The notes beneath the pieces are model-generated. The model did not search any database, was not told where the DNA came from, and saw only the letters and a program-made list of their open reading frames with translations. A DNA stretch of 10,686 nt from an uncultured Collinsella sp. (GTDB lineage Bacteria > Actinomycetota > Coriobacteriia > Coriobacteriales > Coriobacteriaceae), in contig CALJDJ010000097.1 in assembly GCA_938023705.1 (NCBI GenBank), positions 1 through 10,686 on the forward strand. The letters run 5' to 3'. The position numbers were made by a program, and so were the translations under genes. Within the stretch, counting starts at the first letter, position 1; each line of letters begins with the position of its first letter. Below, in pieces: positions 1 through 6,862 of this stretch.

Positions 1-87
1 TTTGCGTGCGGAACTCGCGATAAACTTAATCCCGCGCCGCTCCCCGCCCACGCCGGGCAAACGTCGTTGAACCCGTCACTGACATGA
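1..87 (+). other. Possible 3' end of an upstream plus-strand gene (uncertain frame)
   Basis: Two plus-strand frames are open from the left edge. One begins at base 1 and stops at TGA 85-87. The other begins at base 2 and stops at TGA 68-70, giving a short basic tail ending PTPGKRR. Both have mostly G or C at third positions, so neither frame is clearly preferred, and neither tail is recognisable. No convincing terminator hairpin follows before the next gene. The stretch may be the last 20-28 codons of a gene starting outside the window, or noncoding DNA. Confidence 0.25.
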
Positions 88-124
88 AATGACCGCTTGC
101 ATATCGTCCGCTCGCTCGGCACGG

Positions 125-130
125 TACAAT
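125..130 (+). promoter_or_regulatory. Putative -10 element (TACAAT) for the rRNA methyltransferase gene
   Basis: TACAAT lies 42 bases ahead of the ATG at 172 and matches the -10 consensus at five of six positions. TTGCAT at 97-102 resembles a -35 element but sits 22 bases away, which is too far for a standard sigma-70 spacer, so the -35 part is unresolved. The same hexamer occurs upstream of several other genes in the window. Confidence 0.4.
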
Positions 131-171
131 TGCTTCGGACTTTTCTTTTTTCATTAATAGTGGGGTTATCG

Positions 172-1620
172 ATGGCAGAATCTCGTGCGGAGCGTAAGGC
201 TCGTCGTGCTTTGATCGAGGCAGCTGAGGGGTCGGAGGAGAAAAAATCTTCTAAGAAATCCAAGTCGTCTCAGGGCGCAAAGGGTAAGTCGGCCAAGGGC
301 AGGACTAAGGCCAAGCGTCCCGGCTCTCGCCGGAACGAGGATAAGGCATCTCAGACTCGCTCCAAGCGCTCGCATAAAGATCGGGTTTCGTCTGCGCGTA
401 AGGCTGTGGACCCCAAGTCTCCCTGTTCGATCATGAAAGCTTGCGGTGGGTGCACGGCACTCAATCGTCCTTATAAAAAGCAGTTGGCAGCTAAGCAGGC
501 TGCTATGGAGGAGCTTTTTGCTGCTCTTTGCGGGCGCGAGGGTATTAGCGTCGACCCCATTCACGGTATGGGCGTCACCCTGGGCGACCCGGGCAAGTAT
601 CCTGCACCGCGTGGTTTTCGTCATAAGGCTGCCACTCCGTTTGCTCCCGGTAAGGAGGGCACTGTCCGTTGCGGTTTCTTTGAGCGCGGCACGCACAAGA
701 TCGTTGCCGTACCCGAGTGTCCTGTCGAGGCGCCGGGTGCCCGTCAGATTCTCAACGGCATCGCGCGCGAAGCCGAGCGGCTGCATATTCCCGCCTTTAA
801 TGAGGACAAGCATCTTGGTTTGCTTCGCTATGCCGTCGTCCGCTGCGGTTGGCGCACCGACCAAGTCATGGTTACGCTCGTGACCGCCCAGCGTGACTTA
901 CCGCATGCGCAGGAGTTCTTTGAGGCCGTCGCGGCGCTCGATCCGCATATCGTCACCGTCGCCCAAAATATCAACGGCCGTCCCGGTAACGCCATCTTGG
1001 GTGAGGAGACTCGTATCGTCTATGGCGCCGAGTGCATGCGCGACCAGCTGCTCGGTTGCGAATTCGATATCTCCCCTACCGCGTTCTATCAGACCAATCC
1101 ACAGCAGACCGAGCTGCTCTATCAGCTTGCGATTGACGGCATGGACCTGCAGCATGGTGACATTCTTATGGACGCGTACTGCGGCAGCGGCACCATCGGT
1201 CTGTGCGCCGCGAAGGATGCCCAGGACAGGGGTGTCGGCATTATGCTGCTCGGCGTGGAGCGCAACCCGGCGGGCATTGCCGACGCACGTCGCAATGCCG
1301 AGCTCAACGGCCTCACCCGCAGCGCTTGGTTTATGGCCGACGACGCCACCGATTACATCCTGGACGCCGCCGATAACAACGAGCGCGTTGACGTTCTCTC
1401 CATCGACCCGCCACGCGCCGGCTCCACACCAGAGTTCCTCGAAGCCGCTTGCGCACTCAAGCCGCGCCGCATCACCTACATCAGTTGCAATCCCGTCACC
1501 CAAGAGCGCGACCTACACCAGCTCCTCGACGGAGGTTATCGCCTGCTCAAGATCACGCCGGTCGACATGTTCCCCCACACCGACCACACCGAGACCGTCG
1601 CGGTCCTCGAGCGCCGCTAA
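172..1620 (+). CDS. rlmCD: 23S rRNA (uracil-5-)-methyltransferase, RlmCD/RumA type
   Basis: This 482-residue protein is a TrmA/RumA-family RNA m5U methyltransferase; relatives use S-adenosylmethionine to methylate U1939 and, for RlmCD, also U747 of 23S rRNA. Visible marks are the iron-sulfur cysteines C85, C91 and C94 (the CGGC motif) with C183 as probable fourth ligand, the block ISPTAFYQTN near 300, the SAM loop DAYCGSGT at 334-341, IDPPRAG near 411, the catalytic cysteine in YISCNP (C439) and the general base glutamate in HTET (E474). The first 80 residues are a Lys/Arg/Ser-rich low-complexity tail in place of the usual N-terminal TRAM domain. I chose ATG 172, with GGGG upstream, over an in-frame TTG at 97, because the TTG would start inside the probable promoter. 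Family assignment is secure; which uracil is modified (RlmC, RlmD or both) cannot be read from sequence. Confidence 0.93.
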   Translation: MAESRAERKARRALIEAAEGSEEKKSSKKSKSSQGAKGKSAKGRTKAKRPGSRRNEDKASQTRSKRSHKDRVSSARKAVDPKSPCSIMKACGGCTALNRPYKKQLAAKQAAMEELFAALCGREGISVDPIHGMGVTLGDPGKYPAPRGFRHKAATPFAPGKEGTVRCGFFERGTHKIVAVPECPVEAPGARQILNGIAREAERLHIPAFNEDKHLGLLRYAVVRCGWRTDQVMVTLVTAQRDLPHAQEFFEAVAALDPHIVTVAQNINGRPGNAILGEETRIVYGAECMRDQLLGCEFDISPTAFYQTNPQQTELLYQLAIDGMDLQHGDILMDAYCGSGTIGLCAAKDAQDRGVGIMLLGVERNPAGIADARRNAELNGLTRSAWFMADDATDYILDAADNNERVDVLSIDPPRAGSTPEFLEAACALKPRRITYISCNPVTQERDLHQLLDGGYRLLKITPVDMFPHTDHTETVAVLERR

Positions 1621-1635
1621 TCCACCGACACAAGA

Positions 1636-1665
1636 AAGGGGGCGGCCCGTCTGGACTGCCCCCTT
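1636..1665. terminator. Bidirectional terminator between convergent genes
   Basis: AAGGGGGC (1636-1643) pairs with GCCCCCTT (1658-1665), extendable by two inner pairs, around a loop of roughly 10 bases. It lies 15 bases after the methyltransferase stop and 20 bases beyond the stop of the minus-strand phosphatase. On minus the following run is TTTCTTG, a better U-tract than TTCGCTT on plus, so it probably works best for the phosphatase transcript. Confidence 0.75.
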
Positions 1666-1685
1666 CGCTTGGCTTATGAACTCCG

Positions 1686-2507
1686 CTACATCCCCTTGCG
1701 CAGGTCACACACGCCGGCTGCCGCCATCTCGCGAAGCAGCGTCTCGCGGTCGCGTGTCACGATCAAATCCAGCGGGAAATGAATCTCGTCGAGCATCTTG
1801 CGGGCGTGGTCGAGCTTGCCAATTGCCATGCCAATGTGCGCATCAGTCGACACGCCAATGCCCACGCCCAGCTCGGCGCAGCGCTCGGCGATCTTGCGGC
1901 ACACGTCCCAATGCTCAGCATCGTTGCCATGCTCAAGGCTGTGGTTGTTGATCTCGATTATCTTGTGCTTGGCCTTGGCCGCCAGCAGCACCTCATCGAT
2001 ATCGAACAGCACGCCCGAACGACCCGTATGCCCAAGCATAAACACCTTGGGGTGCTCCAGGGCATTGATGTACATCTCGGTTGTCTGGGCGAGCGTCGCG
2101 CCTTCGGCAAACTGCGGGTTATGCACGCTTGCCACCAAATAATCCAAATTACGCGTCACCAAATCGAACAGCGAATGCTCACGACTATACGAATCGCCGG
2201 CGATATCGAGCGAAACGGGAATGTCCTCGCCAAACAAGCTGCCGTCCAGCGAAACGATATCGGCCTCGGCGCCGCGAAGCACCAGCACGCCGCTCCAAAT
2301 GCGCGGCCAGATATCCTGGTTAATAAAGAATTGGAAACTGCGCAGGTCATTGGGACAAGGCGTAACCATCGAGCTTAAATGATCGGCTGAACCGAGCACC
2401 TGAAGGCCGCGCTCTGCCGCCCAATAGATGTTCTCCTCGATGGTTGAGTACGCATGCGCAGAGAACATCGTATGAGTATGAATATCACAAGAAAGAAGGT
2501 AGGGCAT
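1686..2507 (-). CDS. PHP-domain metal-dependent phosphatase, YcdX family
   Basis: A 273-residue cytoplasmic PHP-domain protein of the YcdX/histidinol-phosphatase-like group, which hydrolyse phosphate esters with a trinuclear metal site. All nine expected ligands can be seen in family order: H10 and H12 (DIHTHT), H18, H43 (ADH), E81 (RGAEAD), H129 (ASVHN), H160 (LGH), D222 and H224 (STDAH). The usual YcdX length is about 245 residues, so it is complete. An open frame extends 48 codons further upstream, but ATG 2507 puts the first ligand motif at residue 8 as in the family, and AAGGAG stands five bases before it. It has its own probable promoter (2545-2574). The natural substrate is unknown; histidinol phosphate is possible but no his genes lie nearby. 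Confidence 0.88.
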   Translation of the reverse strand: MPYLLSCDIHTHTMFSAHAYSTIEENIYWAAERGLQVLGSADHLSSMVTPCPNDLRSFQFFINQDIWPRIWSGVLVLRGAEADIVSLDGSLFGEDIPVSLDIAGDSYSREHSLFDLVTRNLDYLVASVHNPQFAEGATLAQTTEMYINALEHPKVFMLGHTGRSGVLFDIDEVLLAAKAKHKIIEINNHSLEHGNDAEHWDVCRKIAERCAELGVGIGVSTDAHIGMAIGKLDHARKMLDEIHFPLDLIVTRDRETLLREMAAAGVCDLRKGM

Positions 2508-2512
2508 CGGGT

Positions 2513-2518
2513 CTCCTT
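2513..2518 (-). promoter_or_regulatory. Ribosome binding site deciding the YcdX-like start
   Basis: AAGGAG on the minus strand, five bases ahead of ATG 2507. It supports this start over the upstream ATG at 2651, whose extension would run through the promoter and the neighbouring terminator. Confidence 0.75.
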
Positions 2519-2544
2519 GTCCAGTATGGCCGTCGCGTATATTC

Positions 2545-2574
2545 ATTGTACGCATAGCTTTCGGCAGTCGTAAA
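2545..2574 (-). promoter_or_regulatory. Sigma-70-type promoter for the YcdX-like gene
   Basis: On minus, TTTACG (2569-2574) and TACAAT (2545-2550) are separated by 18 bases. Transcription would begin near 2538, leaving a leader of about 30 bases that contains the AAGGAG site. Confidence 0.6.
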
Positions 2575-2607
2575 ACTGCTTCATCCCAATCACACAACGG
2601 CATAAAC

Positions 2608-2638
2608 AACGGGGTCTGGCTTAGCACCAAACCCCGTT
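2608..2638 (-). terminator. Terminator after the aminotransferase gene
   Basis: On minus, AACGGGGTTTGG pairs with CCAGACCCCGTT (one G-T pair) around a 7-base loop. The following GTTTATG is only a modest U-run. It begins 29 bases after the aminotransferase stop and lies upstream of the promoter of the next gene, so it separates the two transcripts. Confidence 0.7.
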
Positions 2639-2666
2639 TCACGTAAAACATTGCAAGCAGAGCGCT

Positions 2667-3857
2667 TTACTTTCGACGATATTCGTCGGCCAGTTGCTTC
2701 CAGGCAGACAACGAATTGACGATGGTCTCGTAGCTCACACAGTAGCCAAGGCGGAACCAGCCCGGCATGCCAAAGCTATCCGAAGGCACCGCGAGCAGCT
2801 CATACTTCTTCGCGCGCTCGCAGAAAGCGTTCGCATCGGGCTCCAGCGCCTTCACCCACAGGTAGAATGCACCGTCCGGCTCAACATAGGTGTAGCCGTA
2901 CTCCGCCAGCGCATCGGTAAGCGCCGTGCGGTTGCGTGCATAGGCCTCAACGTCACTCGGCTCATCGATGCAATCGATAATCACGCGCTGGAAGAGCGCC
3001 GGAGCGCACACGAAGCCCAGCGTACGGGCGGCACCGGCAACGGCGGGCATTAGACGAGCTACCTGAGGATTCGTATTGGGAACCAGGATCCACCCGACGC
3101 GCTCGCCCGGTAGCGAAAGCGACTTGGAATACGAGTAGCACACGATGGTGTGCTCGTAGATCGAAGGTACCCAAGGCACCTCGGCGCCATAGACAATCTC
3201 GCGATACGGCTCATCCGAGATAAGCATGATCGGATTCTCGGGATCGCGCTTGGCGTTGACCTCGCGTAAAACATTGGCCAGTCGCGTCAGGGTATCGCGC
3301 GTATACACGGCGCCCGTCGGGTTATTCGGTGAGTCGATGATGACAGCTGCCGTCTTGTCGGTAATCGCCTTGAGCACGTTATCCACGCTCAGCTGGAACG
3401 TATCTTCATCGGCGAGCGCCTCGACACACGTACAGCCGGCCTTCTCAATCCACACGCGATACTCCGGGAAGTACGGGGCGATAACAATGACCTCGTCACC
3501 CGGGTTCGTAACGGCATTGAGCGTGCAGGTGAGCGAAGCCGCCGCGCCCACGGTCATAAAGACATCCTTGCCCTCATAGCTCGTACCGAAGCGACGGTTA
3601 AGAGACTCAGCCACGGCGGTACGGCACTGCGGCAGGCCCGGAGCGGGCGTATAACCGTGCAGCTGGTCACTCGGCAGTTCAAGCGCCTTTTTGATGGACT
3701 CCGCGACGGCAGCGGGAGCAGGAACGCTCGGGTTGCCCAGCGAGAAATCGAACACGTTTTCCGCGCCGATTTGCGCCTTGCGCTCAAGGCCATAGCTAAA
3801 AATCTCGCGGATGATGGAGCTTTCCGCACCGCGAGCATACATAGTTTCGTTGATCAT
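2667..3857 (-). CDS. Class I/II pyridoxal-phosphate aminotransferase
   Basis: A 396-residue fold-type I, PLP-dependent aminotransferase of the AspC-like class I/II family, transferring an amino group between an amino acid and a 2-oxo acid in the cytoplasm. Visible marks, in order: YTPAPGLPQCR near 69-79, the cofactor-binding NNPTG (N179), SDEPY (D215, Y218), the Schiff-base lysine in SYSKSLSLPGER (K245), with R253 for the cofactor phosphate, and the substrate carboxylate-binding arginine in WFRLGY (R369). ATG 3857 follows an AAAGGGGAA ribosome site; the open frame continues 33 codons upstream, but that stretch translates the promoter and half of the inverted repeat and is not a credible N-terminus. 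Neighbours do not indicate a pathway. Substrate specificity (aspartate, alanine or aromatic) cannot be settled by eye. Confidence 0.9.
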   Translation of the reverse strand: MINETMYARGAESSIIREIFSYGLERKAQIGAENVFDFSLGNPSVPAPAAVAESIKKALELPSDQLHGYTPAPGLPQCRTAVAESLNRRFGTSYEGKDVFMTVGAAASLTCTLNAVTNPGDEVIVIAPYFPEYRVWIEKAGCTCVEALADEDTFQLSVDNVLKAITDKTAAVIIDSPNNPTGAVYTRDTLTRLANVLREVNAKRDPENPIMLISDEPYREIVYGAEVPWVPSIYEHTIVCYSYSKSLSLPGERVGWILVPNTNPQVARLMPAVAGAARTLGFVCAPALFQRVIIDCIDEPSDVEAYARNRTALTDALAEYGYTYVEPDGAFYLWVKALEPDANAFCERAKKYELLAVPSDSFGMPGWFRLGYCVSYETIVNSLSAWKQLADEYRRK

Positions 3858-3881
3858 CTGTTCCCCTTTCGCATAGGCGCT

Positions 3882-3887
3882 ATTGTA
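3882..3887 (-). promoter_or_regulatory. Putative -10 element of the aminotransferase promoter
   Basis: TACAAT on minus, 24 bases ahead of ATG 3857 and in the context GCGTACAAT, identical to that ahead of the YcdX-like gene. I see no good -35 hexamer at 16-18 bases, so the promoter may be weak or activator-dependent. Confidence 0.5.
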
Positions 3888-3918
3888 CGCTTTAGTCGGG
3901 CAAAGCGCCGCAGCAATG

Positions 3919-3976
3919 TTGATTGGGGACAGACTTAAATGCGTGAAAACGCTCATTTAAGTCTGTCCCCAATCAA
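3919..3976. repeat. Perfect 23-bp inverted repeat (REP/MITE-like palindrome)
   Basis: Arms 3919-3941 and 3954-3976 are perfect reverse complements: TTGATTGGGGACAG at the left end and CTGTCCCCAATCAA at the right. The 12-base centre can fold further: GCGT (3941-3944) pairs with ACGC (3949-3952) around a GAAA loop, leaving two bulged bases. It lies between the ftsH terminator and the aminotransferase promoter and encodes nothing credible. Both its length and perfect arms exceed what a terminator needs, and there is no T-run directly after either arm. The motif GGGGACAGACTTAAAT resembles dispersed repeat families I recall from many bacterial genomes, but copy number cannot be judged here. Confidence 0.85.
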
Positions 3977-3983
3977 TGAAGAA

Positions 3984-4015
3984 AAAGCCTCCGCAGGTTT
4001 CCCCGCGGAGGCTTT
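3984..4015 (-). terminator. Strong terminator after ftsH
   Basis: On minus, AAAGCCTCCGC (4005-4015) pairs perfectly with GCGGAGGCTTT (3984-3994) around a 10-base loop and is followed by TTCTTC, giving a T-rich run. It begins 11 bases after the ftsH stop and ends the tilS-hpt-ftsH transcript. The long palindrome begins about eight bases further on, so read-through would meet two hairpins in tandem. Confidence 0.9.
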
Positions 4016-4026
4016 CGCCACAAAGA

Positions 4027-6165
4027 CTATTTGTCGTCGTCGGTGTCGGCACCGGCATTGACGGCACAGTCATCGTCGGCATCATCGGATGCGACTTCGG
4101 CATCTTCCTGCATAGCCGCCTGCGCAAATGCCGCAGCGTCCGCCGCAAGCTCCTCCTCGCTCATGCGCGGCGCGCGCTTCTTGGTCGGCATGCCGGCAGC
4201 TTTGGCATTGCGCTCCTCCTTGGCCGCCAGGATATCGCCCTCGCGCTCAAGGTAGGCGTCCCACTCGTTGTCGAGCAGGGCGTTCACGGCGTCGCCTTCG
4301 ACGGTCTCGCGCTCAAGCAGCACCTTCGCCATCAGATCGAGCTGATCGCGACGGGCGTCCAGGATCTCGACCGCACGACGATGGGCCTCACGCATAATGC
4401 GCTGAACCTCGATATCGATGCGGCGCGCCGTCTCCTCGGAGTAATCCTGGTGATCGGCGTAATCGCGGCCCAGGAATACTTGATGCTGCGCCTCACCAAA
4501 CACCTGCGTTCCAAGCTCCTCGCTCATGCCCAGGCGCGTGACCATCTCGCGCGCCATCTTGGTTGCGCGCTCCAGATCGTTGCTCGCGCCCGACGTGATG
4601 TCGTCGCACATGAGTTCCTCGGCAACGCGACCGCCCAAGAACACGGCGAGCTCGTCGAGCATCTCGTTCTTGGTCTTGAGGAAGTGATCCTCCTGCGGAA
4701 GCTGCAGCGTGTAGCCCAGAGCCTGGCCGCGGCTGACAATCGAAATCTTATGAACCGGATCGGAATGCTCCAGGATGTGGCCCACCAGGGCGTGACCGCT
4801 CTCGTGGTAGGCAATCGTGGTGCGCTCGGCCTCGGTCATCACGCGACCCTTGCGCTGCGGACCGGCAATCACGCGCTCCATCGACTCCTCGACCTCGTCC
4901 ATCGAGATCACGGAACGATGGCGGCGGGCAGCCAGCAGCGCAGACTCGTTGAGCAGATTTGCCAGATCGGCGCCGGTGAAGCCAACGGTCATCTGGGCGA
5001 GCTTCTCAAACTTCACGTCCTCGTCCATCGGCTTGTTCTCGGCATGCACGCGCAAGATCTGCTCGCGGCCCTTCACATCCGGACGGTCGACCGTAACCTG
5101 ACGGTCAAAACGACCGGGACGCAGCAATGCCGGATCCAGGATATCAGGACGGTTGGTCGCGGCGATCAGGATGACCGACTCGCTTTCCTCAAAACCGTCC
5201 ATCTCGACCAGCAGCTGGTTGAGCGTCTGCTCGCGCTCGTCGTGACCGCCGCCCAGACCGGCTCCGCGCTGACGTCCCACGGCATCGATCTCGTCGATAA
5301 AGATGATCGACGGGGCCTGGGACTTGGCCTCCTTAAAGAGGTCACGCACGCGGCTGGCGCCGACACCCACGAACATCTCGACAAAGTCGGAACCCGAGAT
5401 GCTAAAGAACGGCACGCCCGCCTCGCCGGCAACGGCCTTGGCCAGCAGCGTTTTACCGGTGCCCGGAGGGCCCACCAGCAACACGCCACGCGGGATCTTG
5501 GCGCCCAGCTTGCGATAGCGATCCGGATCGCTCAAAAAGTCACGGATCTCCTCGAGCTCCTCGACTGCCTCGTCCACGCCGGCAACGTCCTCGAACTTAA
5601 CCTTGGGGCGCGTGGCCTCGTTGGTCTTGGCGTTGGTCTTGCCAAACTGCATGTTCCTGTTGTTGGCACCCATCATCTGGCGCATAAAGTAGAACATGAT
5701 GGCAATCAGGGCAATCGTCGGTAGCACGCTCATCGCCAGGTCGCCCCAAAAATCGGGATCGTTGGTGTTGACGATGTACTTGGTATCGGGGTGCTCCGCC
5801 ATAAGCTCGGCAAGCGAATCGGAGCCGACATAGGTCGAGGAGAAGCTTTTGAGCTCGCTCGTATCGCCCTTGTCCTTTTTTGTCTTCCAGTAATGACCCG
5901 CCACGCTTCCGTCTTGAACCGTATAGGTCAAATCTTCGACGCGATCCTGCTTAATGGCGTTGACCATCTCGCTCGTCGCGAGCTTTACGGTATTGCTGGA
6001 ATTGGCAAAGCCGGAGCCCATGTTAAAGAAGGCATAGCCCAGAAGCGCGCAAGCCAAAATAAAATACAGCCAGCCCGTACGCGTGGGCTTCTTGCCTCCG
6101 GGCATCCCCGGGATCTTAGGTTCCCGGGGAGTCTGGGAATTGTTATCGTTACGGTCGTCGGGCAT
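4027..6165 (-). CDS. ftsH: ATP-dependent zinc metalloprotease FtsH
   Basis: A 712-residue membrane-anchored AAA+ protease that unfolds and degrades misassembled membrane proteins and some cytosolic regulators as a hexamer. Membrane segments lie at about 31-50 and 144-162 around an extracytoplasmic domain. The ATPase shows Walker A GPPGTGKT (232-239), Walker B IIFIDEID (287-294), the pore motif with F265 (MFVGVG) and the second region of homology ending RPGRFDR (349-355). The zinc site is HESGH (454-458) with D530 as likely third ligand. The C-terminal 30 residues are very acidic (DDADDDC, DTDDDK), an accessory tail beyond the protease domain. ATG 6165 is one base after the hpt stop, with GGAGG about 12 bases ahead, implying translational coupling. 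The large frame open on the opposite strand is a shadow. Confidence 0.98.
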   Translation of the reverse strand: MPDDRNDNNSQTPREPKIPGMPGGKKPTRTGWLYFILACALLGYAFFNMGSGFANSSNTVKLATSEMVNAIKQDRVEDLTYTVQDGSVAGHYWKTKKDKGDTSELKSFSSTYVGSDSLAELMAEHPDTKYIVNTNDPDFWGDLAMSVLPTIALIAIMFYFMRQMMGANNRNMQFGKTNAKTNEATRPKVKFEDVAGVDEAVEELEEIRDFLSDPDRYRKLGAKIPRGVLLVGPPGTGKTLLAKAVAGEAGVPFFSISGSDFVEMFVGVGASRVRDLFKEAKSQAPSIIFIDEIDAVGRQRGAGLGGGHDEREQTLNQLLVEMDGFEESESVILIAATNRPDILDPALLRPGRFDRQVTVDRPDVKGREQILRVHAENKPMDEDVKFEKLAQMTVGFTGADLANLLNESALLAARRHRSVISMDEVEESMERVIAGPQRKGRVMTEAERTTIAYHESGHALVGHILEHSDPVHKISIVSRGQALGYTLQLPQEDHFLKTKNEMLDELAVFLGGRVAEELMCDDITSGASNDLERATKMAREMVTRLGMSEELGTQVFGEAQHQVFLGRDYADHQDYSEETARRIDIEVQRIMREAHRRAVEILDARRDQLDLMAKVLLERETVEGDAVNALLDNEWDAYLEREGDILAAKEERNAKAAGMPTKKRAPRMSEEELAADAAAFAQAAMQEDAEVASDDADDDCAVNAGADTDDDK

Positions 6166-6166
6166 C

Positions 6167-6715
6167 TTACGAATAAACCTCCGGTTTCAAAATGCCCAGA
6201 TACGGAAGGTTGCGATAGCGCTCGGCATAGTCGAGGCCGTAGCCCACCACAAAGGCATCGGGGCAATGGGTTCCAACATACTTGGGCGTGACGGCCGAGG
6301 TACGGTCCTCAACGTCCTTCCACAGGAAGGCGGCAACCTCCAGAGAAGCGGGCTTGCGGCTCTCGAGGTTCTTCATCAGGTACTTGAGCGTCAGGCCCGA
6401 GTCCAGAATGTCCTCGACGATCAGCACGTCGCGACCGCGGATGTCGATATCCAGGTCCTTAATGATACGCACGATACCCGAGGACTTCACACCGTCGCCA
6501 TAGCTCGAAACAGCCATGAAATCGATGTTGGTCGGCAGCTCGATCTTGCGCATCAGGTCGCCCATAAAGACCACGGCGCCGCGCAGGACCGCAATCAGCA
6601 CCAGATCCTTACCCGCGTAGTCGCGAGTAATCTGCTCGCCTAGGCGAGAGACGATACCGTCGATATCCTCCTGCGTAAACAGAACCTTCTCGATATCCGG
6701 ATGTTGAGAAGCCAT
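6167..6715 (-). CDS. hpt: Hypoxanthine phosphoribosyltransferase
   Basis: A 182-residue type I phosphoribosyltransferase that makes IMP or GMP from hypoxanthine or guanine and PRPP, for purine salvage. The PRPP loop is VLIVEDILDSGLT (97-109, with E101 and D102), the cis-peptide/pyrophosphate loop is LRGA (44-47), the flexible loop begins SSYGDG (70-75), the base-stacking and specificity segment is FVVGYGLDYAERYRNLPY (155-172), and K133 fits the base-contacting lysine. Length is normal for the family. ATG 6715 follows GAAAGGG five bases upstream. It sits between tilS and ftsH, an arrangement conserved in Bacillus and many relatives. Confidence 0.96.
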   Translation of the reverse strand: MASQHPDIEKVLFTQEDIDGIVSRLGEQITRDYAGKDLVLIAVLRGAVVFMGDLMRKIELPTNIDFMAVSSYGDGVKSSGIVRIIKDLDIDIRGRDVLIVEDILDSGLTLKYLMKNLESRKPASLEVAAFLWKDVEDRTSAVTPKYVGTHCPDAFVVGYGLDYAERYRNLPYLGILKPEVYS

Positions 6716-6771
6716 GACAACCCTTTCTTGTGCTTATCGCCCACACACCGCCGTATGGACGCGAACTTCAC

Positions 6772-6801
6772 ATTCTAGCAGCGCACGGGGTATATTTTCC
6801 A
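6772..6801 (-). promoter_or_regulatory. Possible internal promoter ahead of hpt-ftsH
   Basis: On minus, TGGAAA (6796-6801) and TAGAAT (6772-6777) are 18 bases apart; each matches four or five of six consensus positions. It lies in the 147-base tilS-hpt gap, which has no terminator, so hpt-ftsH could be read both from tilS and from here. Confidence 0.4.
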
Positions 6802-6862
6802 GCCCGTACGCCATCAGCGCGGGAATACCGTCAACGTCGCACAGAATAGCTGGCGTGGGACG

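Noticed and set aside
97..171. TTG start at 97 extending the methyltransferase by 25 residues
   Set aside because: The extension covers the probable -10 element and lacks a ribosome site; ATG 172 has a GGGG site and normal leader.
893..1951. A 352-codon plus frame overlapping the methyltransferase and running into the YcdX-like gene
   Set aside because: It crosses a stop codon of one real gene, a terminator and the antisense of another, and its Arg/Ser/Pro/Thr-rich product is typical of an out-of-frame read.
3858..3956. 33-codon N-terminal extension of the aminotransferase
   Set aside because: It would translate the -10 element and half of the inverted repeat; the strong AAAGGGGAA site supports ATG 3857.
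3976..5724. A 582-codon open frame on plus, opposite ftsH
   Set aside because: It is wholly antisense to an unmistakable ftsH with every catalytic motif. Long antisense frames are expected in GC-rich coding DNA, and its translation shows no recognisable domain.
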